Notes: generated by a model not told the origin, from the sequence alone. A stretch of 13,052 nucleotides of DNA from Anaerolineae bacterium (GCA_021159805.1 JAGHDT010000302.1:1-13052), one strand, 5' to 3'; positions 1 through 6,116 are shown, counted from the first letter of the stretch. Made by a program: numbers and translations.

Positions 1-158
1 CCGGGGGTATGATCCGGTTCAAACTCCACGAGGATATCAACGTCGCTGTCGGGCCGGAAATCCGATCGTAGCGCAGACCCGAATACAGCCAAACGCCGAA
101 TATGCCGCTCCCGGCAAAACGCGGCAATCTGCTCCTTGGGGACTCTGATGCGAGCCAT
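1..158 (-). CDS. Minimal nucleotidyltransferase (MNT/MntA-like), partial at its C-terminus
   Basis: Only the first 52 codons lie in the window; the gene continues past the left edge. The visible protein shows the polymerase-beta-type minimal nucleotidyltransferase signature: a Gly27-Ser28 pair in VFGSALRSDF, followed by a DSDVDILVEF segment whose Asp39 and Asp41 would be metal ligands. Such proteins are small cytosolic enzymes. Many are the antitoxin (MntA) of HEPN/MNT toxin-antitoxin pairs, where they AMPylate the HEPN toxin, but the partner gene is not visible here and would have to lie further left. The ATG at 156-158 is preceded by a near-perfect Shine-Dalgarno, GGAGGTGA, on the minus strand (163-170), which settles the start. 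The family assignment is confident. The toxin-antitoxin role is inference. Confidence 0.88.
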   Translation of the reverse strand, partial: MARIRVPKEQIAAFCRERHIRRLAVFGSALRSDFRPDSDVDILVEFEPDHTP

Positions 159-178
159 CCGGTCACCTCCCACACTCG

Positions 179-194
179 GGGACATCTCTGTCCC
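179..194. repeat. Inverted repeat GGGACA-TCTC-TGTCCC
   Basis: A perfect 6-bp dyad with a 4-nt loop lies just upstream of the MNT ribosome binding site. It would fall in the 5' leader of the MNT transcript if the candidate promoter at 216-243 is right. It could form a small RNA hairpin or be a protein site; the sequence does not decide. Confidence 0.4.
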
Positions 195-205
195 GGTAGC
201 TTCTC

Positions 206-221
206 TACACTCCTGAGTGTA
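206..221. promoter_or_regulatory. Candidate operator dyad TACACTC-CT-GAGTGTA
   Basis: This is a 16-bp dyad with perfect 7-bp arms and a 2-nt centre. Its right half (216-221) is the candidate minus-strand -10 element TACACT of the MNT gene, so a protein bound here would cover the promoter. The short spacing suits a dimeric regulator better than an RNA hairpin. An operator role is inference from symmetry and position. Confidence 0.35.
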
Positions 222-243
222 CTCGGTTCAGCTTCGTGGGCAA
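216..243 (-). promoter_or_regulatory. Candidate promoter of the MNT gene
   Basis: Read on the minus strand, TTGCCC (238-243) is followed after 16 nt by TACACT (216-221); each matches the sigma-70 consensus at four of six positions. It would give a leader of roughly 50 nt. The match is modest, but the 16-nt spacing equals that of the better promoters upstream of infC and secA in this window. Confidence 0.3.
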
Positions 244-494
244 TAGGGTTGCTGTGGAACACCGCGGAAATCGCCACAAATGACACGCAGCAAGTGCAGG
301 AGGCAGAATTCGCGCACTGCGACGCTGAGATACTTCACGTTCCCACGCGATGGAGGCTTGCTCAGCTTGACAGCCTTGCGGATTGCTGTGACCCGAGATC
401 ATTACTTCTGGCCGTCGACACACGCGCGGTCATCATCACCGGATGGGTACCTATCTGATGGAAAAGAGCCTGGGATAGCATTCTATGTCTCTGT

Positions 495-535
495 CCCTTC
501 CCCTCGTCAGAGAGAGGCCCCGCGGGGGCGAAGGG
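495..535. repeat. Degenerate GC-rich hairpin repeat
   Basis: Outer arms CCCTTC (495-500) and GAAGGG (530-535) flank an inner, imperfect palindrome of the GCCCCGCGGGGGC type. Dispersed intergenic repeats with CCCTCTCCC-like arms are common in large GC-rich genomes, and this looks like a decayed copy of one. No T-run follows, so it is a poor intrinsic terminator. Only one copy is in the window, so the repeat status is inferred from its form. Confidence 0.35.
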
Positions 536-563
536 CTTACCGTGCGTGAGCTGTGCCGTCCCG

Positions 564-591
564 TTGCTTTCAGCGCTGTTGACGGTAGAAT
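564..591 (+). promoter_or_regulatory. Candidate promoter of the PBP gene
   Basis: TTGCTT (564-569) and TAGAAT (586-591; five of six consensus positions) are separated by 16 nt. Transcription would start near 598 and leave a leader of about 100 nt before the PBP start codon. This is the best sigma-70-like pair I found in the gap, but the -35 element is weak. Confidence 0.35.
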
Positions 592-698
592 GCAGCCGTG
601 CCGGCGGGGAAGAACCGCACCTCGCCCGTCCTTGACGGACAGCGACGTTTTTCTTGTCGCCGCTTGACGGAGTTCAGAGACTGACGACGGAGTGAGTT

Positions 699-3600
699 AT
701 GGCATCGAAATCCAGCAAGAGGCCGGCTGACGGCGAAGGCCATATGCGTGACGGTCGTCTCTCCTCTGGGGAGGGTGCCACAGACGCAGGGCGACCACGT
801 GACCCGTGGCAGGCAGCGGACCTACACCCGCGGGCAGCGCATCTTCGCCCGCGGGATCAGGGAGACGATGCTGCGGACGCTGGGGACGAAAGCACGTTTG
901 TCTTACCGGATGTGCCCACCACCAGTTCCGAGGATCGTACAGTTGCCATTCCTGTGGTCTCGTTGCACGAGGATGACCCCAACCCGCGGTGGATGCCGAC
1001 GCAACGCATTCCTCTGCAGCCCGGTGCGCAAGCACCGGCACGGGCTGCAGAGCCGACCCGTCTGGTGCCGACCTGGCGCGGGATAGTTGCTGCCGATGAC
1101 TCCGACACGCAGCCGATCAGACCGGTTCAGCCGCCTGCGCCGCCGCCATCACCGCCCCGGAGGCCCCCGGCAAGACGCTCACCGCGCAAGCGGGACAAAG
1201 GTCCGCGGTGGGCTTCGATCCTGCTGGGTGTGACCCTGACCGGTGTGGGACTCTTCCTCTTGGGCCTCGTGGCGGGAGCTATCGGCTATGTTTACTTGGC
1301 TGCGCAACTTCCCAGCCCGGATGAGCTGCGCGAGCGGCAGCCCAACTTCGCCAGCAGCCAGATCTATGACCGCAATGGGCTCTTGCTGCACGAGATCATT
1401 GATCCTACAGCCGGCAAGCGCACCTACGTCTCGATAGGCCACATTTCGCCACATCTAAAGTTGGCCACCGTGGCGACCGAGGACCGCAATTTCTACCAGC
1501 ACGGCGGCTTCGATCCCATCGCGATCGCCCGTGCTGTTTACTACGCGTTGCAGGAGCGCGAGATCGTCTCCGGTGCAAGCACGATCACCCAGCAAGTCGC
1601 CCGGAATATCCTACTGGGCCCTGATGCTATGTTCGAACAGACGGCGTCGCGAAAGATCAAAGAGATTATCCTGGCGGCGGAGTTGACCCGCCGCTACAGT
1701 AAGGATGACATCCTTGAGATTTATGTCAACAACAACAACTACGGCAATCTTGCCTACGGCGTGGATGCGGCCGCACGCACCTACTTCGGCACTAACGCGG
1801 CACAGCTCACATTGAGCCAGGCCTCCTTCCTCGCGGGGTTGCCGCAGTCTCCGGCGGTCTATGACCCGTTCCGCGGAGGCCGAGAGGCGGCGCTCAAGCG
1901 CCATAAGGTGGTTCTCGGGCTTATGGTCGAGGATGGCTATATCACGATTGATCAGGCTGTGGCGGCGGCCGCGGAGATGGACGCCTACGAGTTCAAGCCG
2001 ATCTACACCGACCGTATTCCCGCACCGCACTTTGTCGTTTACGTGACGCAATGGGTTGAGAAAGCCCTTGGGGCGGAGGCGCTCTACACGGGCAGCGGGC
2101 TGCGGATTCACACGACCCTGGACCCACGCTTGCAGCGTATCGCCGAGGAAGAGGTGGCACGTGGGGTTGTGGCGCTCGCTGATCGCAATGTCACCAATGG
2201 CGCGCTCGTCGCAATTGAGCCTTCTAGTGGCCATATTCTGGCCATGGTTGGCAGCGCTGATTTCTACGATAATGAGTTGGGGGGGCAGGTCAATGTCATC
2301 CTGCGATGCCGCCAACCAGGCTCGGCGATCAAACCCCTCACGTATCTCAAGGCCTTTGAAGAAGGGTGGACACCGGCGACGACCGTCTGGGATTTGCCCG
2401 TGTCCTACACTGACACTGCTGGTAATGTGTATGAGCCTGTCAACTACGATGGTCGATTCCGCGGTCCGGTTTCGGTCCGGACGGCTCTGGCGAATTCGCT
2501 GAATGTGCCGGCAGTCAAGACCCTGGAGTATGTGACGGTGGATGGGTTGCTTGAGATCGCGGGACGTCTTGGTGCTGACTCTCTGGTGGCTCCTCAGGAT
2601 AACTGCCCGGACTATCCCTATGAGAACCGTCCGCTGTATGGTTTGGCGCTCACCCTCGGCGGTGGCGAGATGAAGCCCTTGGAATTGACGAGTGCCTATG
2701 CCACACTGTCGAATGGGGGATTGCGCATGCCGCCGACGCCAATTCTGTGGGTTGAGGATCAGAGCGGCAATGTCTTGATCGACAACCGCCGGCGGCGAGG
2801 TGAACAGGTTGTGGATCCCGAGCTCGCCTATCTGATCACGCATATATTGTCGGACACCAAGGCGCGCTGTCTGGTATTTTCCTGCCCCAGTGTGCTTGAG
2901 TTAGCTGATCGCCCCGTTGCCGCGAAGACCGGCTCCACCAACGACACGCGCGATGCGTGGACCGTCGGGTACACGCCTGACATTGCGGCAGGTGTCTGGG
3001 TAGGCAACAATGATAACACGCCTATGGCAGATGTCCTGGGTTCCCTGGGTGCTGCTCCTATCTGGCAGGCCTTTATGGCTCGTGCCCACGAGGGGGTGCC
3101 GGTCCACGGATTCCCCCGGCCGGCCGGTGTGACCGAGCGCGAGATCTGTGTACTATCCGGCACCGAGCCCTCTCCCTCCTGTGCGGAGACACGGGTCGAG
3201 GTGTTCTCCGTCGACAACCTGCCGCCGAGAGCGGATCAGGACTGGCTCCAGGAAGCAGAGATCGACGTCAATAGCGGGCTGTTAGCCAACGCATACTGCC
3301 GTGACAACGTTGTGAGCAAGCCTGTGGTCTTCTTGGACCGAGTTCAGGATCCCCAGGGACAAGCGTGGTTGGCACAATGGGCTGCCGAGCGCAATATCGC
3401 GCAGGCCCCGACGGCGGAGTGTACCAGCGCCGAGCAGCCACCGGAGGTCAAGATTACATCTCCCGCCTCCGGGGACGAGGTCTACGGCTATGCTGAGATC
3501 TATGGCTCTGTGGATATGGCCGATTTCGATCGCTATGAGATCGGCTACGGCGTTGGTAGTAATCCTCAAGGCTGGGAGTGGGTCAGTGGGCCGCACTTGT

Positions 3601-3968
3601 CTCCAGTGCGAGATGGGATGCTGGGTGTGTGGCAGATTCCGGCTGAGTTCACGCCCGGCGTCGCGACGCTTCGCGTCGTGGCCTACAACAAGCAAGGGGC
3701 GCGGTTCGAGGCCCGCCAGTTGGTGCGGGTGATCGGCCCAACGCCGACGCCGACGCCGGAGGCCACATCGACAGGCACGCCCACGCTCACGCCGACACTG
3801 ACGCCCACGCCAAAGCCGACCGACACTCCTGTCGCGACGGACACGCTGACGCCCACACCTACAGAGAGTGTGGGGGATGCGACGTCGACGCCCACAATTG
3901 GGGCTACACCGATACAATCCGCGACACCGTCACTCACGGCTACGTCGACGTCGAGTTCCGATCCATGA
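699..3968 (+). CDS. Bifunctional class A penicillin-binding protein (PBP1A type)
   Basis: This 1089-residue enzyme polymerises lipid II into glycan strands and cross-links the peptides outside the cytoplasmic membrane. Residues 1-170 form a long charged, Pro-rich cytoplasmic tail ending in a PPRRPPARR-like basic stretch. One membrane segment follows at about 172-200. The GT51 glycosyltransferase domain has catalytic Glu261 in EDRNFYQHGGFD and the GASTITQQVARN motif. The transpeptidase domain carries all three motifs: Ser542-x-x-Lys545 in PGSAIKPL, Ser600-Leu-Asn602, and Lys743-Thr-Gly-Ser746. After it come a Cys-containing linker, an Ig-like domain (about 915-1012) and a Thr/Pro-rich tail (1014-1089). 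The first ATG is chosen because GGAGTG lies 4 nt upstream of it. Both active sites look intact. The function is secure. The N-terminal tail is low-complexity, so a later start such as Met16 cannot be excluded. Confidence 0.95.
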   Translation: MASKSSKRPADGEGHMRDGRLSSGEGATDAGRPRDPWQAADLHPRAAHLRPRDQGDDAADAGDESTFVLPDVPTTSSEDRTVAIPVVSLHEDDPNPRWMPTQRIPLQPGAQAPARAAEPTRLVPTWRGIVAADDSDTQPIRPVQPPAPPPSPPRRPPARRSPRKRDKGPRWASILLGVTLTGVGLFLLGLVAGAIGYVYLAAQLPSPDELRERQPNFASSQIYDRNGLLLHEIIDPTAGKRTYVSIGHISPHLKLATVATEDRNFYQHGGFDPIAIARAVYYALQEREIVSGASTITQQVARNILLGPDAMFEQTASRKIKEIILAAELTRRYSKDDILEIYVNNNNYGNLAYGVDAAARTYFGTNAAQLTLSQASFLAGLPQSPAVYDPFRGGREAALKRHKVVLGLMVEDGYITIDQAVAAAAEMDAYEFKPIYTDRIPAPHFVVYVTQWVEKALGAEALYTGSGLRIHTTLDPRLQRIAEEEVARGVVALADRNVTNGALVAIEPSSGHILAMVGSADFYDNELGGQVNVILRCRQPGSAIKPLTYLKAFEEGWTPATTVWDLPVSYTDTAGNVYEPVNYDGRFRGPVSVRTALANSLNVPAVKTLEYVTVDGLLEIAGRLGADSLVAPQDNCPDYPYENRPLYGLALTLGGGEMKPLELTSAYATLSNGGLRMPPTPILWVEDQSGNVLIDNRRRRGEQVVDPELAYLITHILSDTKARCLVFSCPSVLELADRPVAAKTGSTNDTRDAWTVGYTPDIAAGVWVGNNDNTPMADVLGSLGAAPIWQAFMARAHEGVPVHGFPRPAGVTEREICVLSGTEPSPSCAETRVEVFSVDNLPPRADQDWLQEAEIDVNSGLLANAYCRDNVVSKPVVFLDRVQDPQGQAWLAQWAAERNIAQAPTAECTSAEQPPEVKITSPASGDEVYGYAEIYGSVDMADFDRYEIGYGVGSNPQGWEWVSGPHLSPVRDGMLGVWQIPAEFTPGVATLRVVAYNKQGARFEARQLVRVIGPTPTPTPEATSTGTPTLTPTLTPTPKPTDTPVATDTLTPTPTESVGDATSTPTIGATPIQSATPSLTATSTSSSDP
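3738..3863 (+). repeat. Low-complexity ACGCC(N) repeat encoding the Thr/Pro tail
   Basis: Codons for Thr and Pro alternate (ACG CCG and relatives, starting ACGCCGACGCCGACGCC near 3741), producing TPTPTP, TPTLTPTLTPTP and similar runs. The DNA is an imperfect short-period repeat prone to slippage, so tail length may vary between strains. Thr/Pro tails of this kind are typically extended, extracellular and often glycosylated; their role here is unknown. Confidence 0.75.
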
Positions 3969-3996
3969 AATCATCGCATCATTGGGCGATTCAGAT

Positions 3997-4024
3997 TTGA
4001 CACTATTGCTTTCCATGTTATGAT
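3997..4024 (+). promoter_or_regulatory. Strong extended -10 promoter of infC-rpmI-rplT
   Basis: A perfect -35 TTGACA (3997-4002) and a -10 TATGAT (4019-4024, five of six) are spaced by 16 nt, and the -10 is preceded by TG one base upstream (TGTTATGAT), the extended -10 form. The start point would be near 4031, giving a leader of only about 50 nt. It begins 28 nt after the PBP stop, and I see no convincing terminator between them, so some read-through from the PBP gene is possible. Confidence 0.8.
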
Positions 4025-4030
4025 AACTCC

Positions 4031-4047
4031 GCGACTGTATCGGTCGC
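4031..4047 (+). promoter_or_regulatory. Hairpin at the 5' end of the infC leader
   Basis: GCGAC (4031-4035) and GTCGC (4043-4047) form a 5-bp stem with a 7-nt loop at the predicted 5' end of the mRNA. It could stabilise the transcript. It is too small and too far from the ribosome binding site to be called a known L20 or IF3 operator. Confidence 0.4.
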
Positions 4048-4069
4048 ATTTGCGCTCCATTCAAGGTGA

Positions 4070-4083
4070 GGGAGGATTTCATC
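4070..4083 (+). promoter_or_regulatory. infC ribosome binding site with ATC start codon
   Basis: GGGAGG (4070-4075) lies five bases before an in-frame ATC (4081-4083). An in-frame GTG at 4066 has no Shine-Dalgarno in front of it, and starting there would bury this strong site inside the coding sequence. IF3 genes are known for rare AUU or AUC starts, which IF3 itself discriminates against to regulate its own synthesis. Confidence 0.8.
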
Positions 4084-4599
4084 GACAAGCAGCAGTATCG
4101 TGCGAACACGCAGATTCGAGCTCGGGAAGTTCGCGTCATTGATGCGGAGGGCACCAATCTTGGCGTTATGCCGACGTTTCAGGCGTTGCGCTTAGCTGAA
4201 GAAGCAGGCCTGGATCTGGTGGAGGTTGCACCCAATGCGGCTCCGCCTGTAACCCGTGTCATGGATCTCGGCAAGTTCATCTATGCTCAGGCAAAGAAGG
4301 AACGGGAAGCGCGCAAAGCGCAGAGGCAGGTCGAGATCAAGGAGATTCGGATCCGCCCGAAAACCACCGATCATCATACGATGTACAAGGTGAAGAATGC
4401 GCGCCGCTGGCTTGAGGGTGGCAACAAAGTGCGGGTTCGCGTGCGCTTCCGCGGTCGAGAGATTACGTACCCGGAGGTCGCGATGGGACACTTGCACGAA
4501 ATTGCCGATGAGCTCTCCGACATATCGTCGGTGGAGCAGTCTCCCCAAATGGATGGGCGGACGATGCTGATGATACTCGCGCCCAAAAAGACTCAGTAG
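4081..4599 (+). CDS. infC: Translation initiation factor IF-3
   Basis: IF3 binds the 30S subunit, keeps it apart from 50S and proofreads initiator tRNA and start codon pairing. The 172-residue product has the two-domain family layout. The N-terminal domain opens with YRANTQIRAREVRVID and contains the LDLVEVAPNAAPPVTRVMDLGKFIY signature. A Lys/Arg-rich linker helix (AKKEREARKAQRQ) follows, then the C-terminal domain with VKEI-like IKEIRIRPKT, VRFRGREI and a final ILAPKK. Length is typical. The ATC start at 4081 is chosen from the Shine-Dalgarno position; the alternative GTG at 4066 would add only five residues. This is the first gene of the conserved infC-rpmI-rplT operon; the next gene begins 12 nt after its stop. 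Confidence 0.96.
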   Translation: MDKQQYRANTQIRAREVRVIDAEGTNLGVMPTFQALRLAEEAGLDLVEVAPNAAPPVTRVMDLGKFIYAQAKKEREARKAQRQVEIKEIRIRPKTTDHHTMYKVKNARRWLEGGNKVRVRVRFRGREITYPEVAMGHLHEIADELSDISSVEQSPQMDGRTMLMILAPKKTQ

Positions 4600-4611
4600 G
4601 AGGAACAGAAC

Positions 4612-4830
4612 GTGCCGAAGATCAAGACCCATAAGTCGACTTCCAAGCGCTTCCACATTTCGAAGGGCGGGAAAGGGAAGTTGATGAAAACCAAGCAGGG
4701 CAAGAGTCACTTTCGCCGCAAGAAGTCGCGGCGGTTGAAGGCTCAACTCAGTGAGATGCATGTTGTTGTGAATAAGGGGATAGAGCGCCGTATCAGCAAA
4801 CTGGCTCCTTATCTAAAGAAGAACTCCTAG
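4612..4830 (+). CDS. rpmI: 50S ribosomal protein L35
   Basis: This is a small, very basic 72-residue protein of the large ribosomal subunit. It begins PKIKTHKSTSKRF and carries the internal FRRKKSRR stretch expected for L35; it is a few residues longer than the E. coli form. The start codon is GTG. Its ribosome binding site, TAGGAGG (4597-4603), overlaps the infC stop codon, which suggests translational coupling. It is the middle gene of the infC operon. Confidence 0.96.
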   Translation: MPKIKTHKSTSKRFHISKGGKGKLMKTKQGKSHFRRKKSRRLKAQLSEMHVVVNKGIERRISKLAPYLKKNS

Positions 4831-4846
4831 TTATTTGAGGTGAATT

Positions 4847-5191
4847 GTGAGAGTAAAAGGTGGTACCGTAACACGCCGTCGCCATAAGAAGCTGCTCAAG
4901 AAGACTCAGGGCTTTTTTGGGACGCGCCATAAGTTGTTCCGGCGAGCCAATGAAGCGTGGATGAAGTCCATGGTCTATGCCTATCGCGATCGGCGTAACA
5001 AGAAGCGCGATCTGCGACGGCTTTGGATCATCCGCATCAATGCAGCCGCCCGACAGAATGGCACGACCTACAGCCGCTTGATCCACAGCCTGAAGCTGGC
5101 CAATATCGCCCTGGACCGCAAGGTGCTGGCCGACTTGGCCGTCAACGAGCCACAGGCCTTTACTTCGATTGTGGAGGCTTCCCAGGCCTAA
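4847..5191 (+). CDS. rplT: 50S ribosomal protein L20
   Basis: L20 is a basic 23S rRNA-binding protein needed early in 50S assembly, and in several bacteria it represses its own operon. The 114-residue product has normal length and typical features: a basic start (VTRRRHKKLLK), GFFGTRHKLFRRANE, and YAYRDRRNKKRDLRRLWIIRINAAAR. The start codon is GTG, with GAGGTGA four bases upstream, 16 nt after rpmI. A strong terminator follows 40 nt after the stop, closing the operon. No obvious L20-binding mimic of 23S rRNA is visible in the short leader. Confidence 0.97.
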   Translation: MRVKGGTVTRRRHKKLLKKTQGFFGTRHKLFRRANEAWMKSMVYAYRDRRNKKRDLRRLWIIRINAAARQNGTTYSRLIHSLKLANIALDRKVLADLAVNEPQAFTSIVEASQA

Positions 5192-5231
5192 CGGGCGCCC
5201 GCCTCTGTGCGGCACTTTCTACAGAACGGCG

Positions 5232-5263
5232 AAGGGGCAGCGCATCACGCGCTGCCCCTTTTT
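5232..5263 (+). terminator. Rho-independent terminator of infC-rpmI-rplT
   Basis: A perfect 10-bp stem (GGGGCAGCGC at 5234-5243 and GCGCTGCCCC at 5249-5258) with the loop ATCAC is followed at once by TTTTT. Two upstream A residues can lengthen the stem. On the other strand only a very short T-run follows, so it would be weak for the convergent gene ending at 5278. Confidence 0.95.
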
Positions 5264-5277
5264 GATGCAGGGATTGG

Positions 5278-5787
5278 CTAGGCCTTCTCCCTGGTGAGTA
5301 GTTTGAAAATGCTGCTGATTGCGCCCAGAATCAGGGCGAAGACAACGGCTGCGCGAACATCAAAGATGATGGTGACATCCTCACCTTCAATCTCGTTGGC
5401 GGCAACGAAGAGGGCGACGGCATCCGACATCTTCACGTTGTTAGCTGCGACGATGCCAACGCCACCATCCGTCAGGGTGATGTTCTCCCCTTGAGCGACA
5501 CCAATGCCACCGTTCTGCACATCGATGAACCGGGCCTGCGCCCGCCCGATACCCCCTTGCTCAACGATGACTTTGTCCGCCTTGACGCTTTGCGCACCGC
5601 CCTGCGAGATATTGACGGTCTCGGCCTCGATCTCCACAGCGGCTTCTTCGACTGCTTCAGCGGCCGCTTCCTCTGCAGCAGCAGCGGCCTCCTCAACTGC
5701 GACGGCAGTCTCTTCAACTGCCGCAGTGGCCTCGGCCTCAGCAGAAGCCATAGTGTCTACATCGTGCGGATCCGAAATGGGGTTCAT
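5278..5787 (-). CDS. Uncharacterised repeat protein: Ala/Glu helix, six 15-residue repeats, C-terminal membrane segment
   Basis: I do not recognise this 169-residue family. Residues 14-57 are almost only Ala, Glu and Val, with Glu-Glu pairs at 25, 32, 39 and 47, so roughly every seven residues, as in an amphipathic or coiled-coil helix. Residues 58-147 split into six gapless 15-residue units of the form V-x-V-x-x-G-G-I-G-x-A-x-A-x-x; the two glycines are lost in the last two units. Residues 148-164 (VVFALILGAISSIFKLL) look like a membrane segment, followed by a basic TREKA end. The alternating hydrophobic pattern suggests a beta-solenoid or beta-roll, somewhat like bactofilins or YadA heads, but the period fits neither exactly. 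The start is well supported by AAGGAGG six bases before ATG. It is a monocistronic minus-strand gene between rplT and secA. A scaffold-like membrane protein is inference. Confidence 0.8.
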   Translation of the reverse strand: MNPISDPHDVDTMASAEAEATAAVEETAVAVEEAAAAAEEAAAEAVEEAAVEIEAETVNISQGGAQSVKADKVIVEQGGIGRAQARFIDVQNGGIGVAQGENITLTDGGVGIVAANNVKMSDAVALFVAANEIEGEDVTIIFDVRAAVVFALILGAISSIFKLLTREKA

Positions 5788-5845
5788 GTGTGACCTCCTT
5801 GCGCTTTATGCTCTTCGTAAGGGCTTCCATAGGGCCGGGTGCACG

Positions 5846-5862
5846 CTGACGCTCCGCGTCAG
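5846..5862. repeat. Inverted repeat CTGACGC-TCC-GCGTCAG
   Basis: A perfect 7-bp dyad with a 3-nt centre lies upstream of the repeat-protein gene; its right arm overlaps the first copy of the direct repeat TCAGTTGACA. It could be an operator or, if transcribed from the minus strand, a leader hairpin. Confidence 0.45.
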
Positions 5863-5885
5863 TTGACAGTCTGCATCAGTTGACA
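5859..5885. repeat. Tandem direct repeat of TCAGTTGACA
   Basis: Two identical 10-mers (5859-5868 and 5876-5885) start 17 bp apart, under two helical turns. The arrangement resembles paired protein-binding sites. Each copy also contains TTGACA on the plus strand, but I find no good -10 for either. Confidence 0.5.
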
Positions 5886-5900
5886 CTCAATGCCCATCTT

Positions 5901-5928
5901 AGTGTAGCACAGATTACCTGTGGATGAA
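5901..5928 (-). promoter_or_regulatory. Candidate promoter of the repeat-protein gene
   Basis: On the minus strand TGCTACACT (5901-5909) resembles an extended -10. A -35 is poorly matched (TTCATC at 5923-5928, 16-nt spacing). It would produce a leader of about 105 nt containing both the direct and the inverted repeats described above. Evidence is weak. Confidence 0.25.
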
Positions 5929-6026
5929 ACGCACGCCTAAATGCATCATCGTGGTGTGAGATCTCTGTATTATGTGCGTCCGTGCTGCAAACTGAGCTAA
6001 GTCACAAGAGTCATAGTCATTCGTCA

Positions 6027-6089
6027 CTAGTGTTGTTCTGGAAATGTATTATTATTATGGTTGTTGAGGCTGTGATGGTTTGTGTTCAT
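6027..6089 (-). CDS. Possible 20-residue peptide rich in Asn and His
   Basis: On the minus strand an ATG at 6087-6089 is preceded by a purine-rich AAAGGAGGAGAGGTGCG, a strong Shine-Dalgarno-like stretch, and opens a frame of 20 codons ending in TAG. The peptide contains seven Asn and four His, including the run NNHNNN. It could be a leader peptide on a transcript toward the repeat-protein gene, 240 nt downstream, or a chance ORF in an AT-rich patch. No attenuator hairpin is evident after it, so I give it low weight. Confidence 0.2.
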   Translation of the reverse strand: MNTNHHSLNNHNNNTFPEQH

Positions 6090-6116
6090 CGCACCTCTCC
6101 TCCTTTCCTTGGCTGG

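Larger units (their letters stand above)
159..698. other. Intergenic region between divergent MNT and PBP genes
   Basis: This 540-bp gap holds no ORF with convincing protein character; the short open frames in it read as Arg/Ser/Pro-rich noise without usable ribosome binding sites. It contains two small dyads near the MNT gene, a GC-rich hairpin-like repeat near 495-535, a candidate promoter near 564-591, and three copies of TTGACGG (579-585, 632-638, 664-670). Between 250 and 480 I see nothing recognisable. Confidence 0.6.

Noticed and set aside
102..549. Small plus-strand ORFs in the first intergenic region
   Set aside because: One overlaps the well-supported minus-strand MNT gene. They lack ribosome binding sites and read as low-complexity Arg/Ser/Pro sequence.
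642..660. GCGAC-GTTTTTCTT-GTCGC as a terminator or riboswitch before the PBP gene
   Set aside because: The stem is only five base pairs and the T-run lies in the loop, so it is not a terminator. It resembles no riboswitch I know.
748..1086. Possible frameshift in the N-terminal part of the PBP gene
   Set aside because: An overlapping plus-strand frame looks partly protein-like, but the main frame is open from a good ribosome site through to the membrane segment. Disordered Arg/Asp/Pro-rich tails are common in such PBPs.
1611..2843. 410-codon minus-strand open frame opposite the PBP gene
   Set aside because: It lies wholly antisense to the catalytic core of the PBP, and its translation has no recognisable domain. 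It is a typical shadow frame in GC-rich coding DNA.
4066..4080. GTG 4066 as the infC start
   Set aside because: No Shine-Dalgarno precedes it, and the strong GGGAGG would then lie inside the gene. ATC 4081 fits better, although the difference is only five residues.
5278..5787. Calling the repeat protein a bactofilin
   Set aside because: Bactofilin repeats are not a strict 15-residue GG unit, and the Ala/Glu helix and C-terminal membrane segment do not match the usual layout. Similarity is at the level of a possible beta-solenoid only.
5859..5908. Plus-strand promoter using the TTGACA inside the direct repeats
   Set aside because: No acceptable -10 element occurs 15-18 nt downstream of either copy, and a much better secA promoter exists at 6185-6212.
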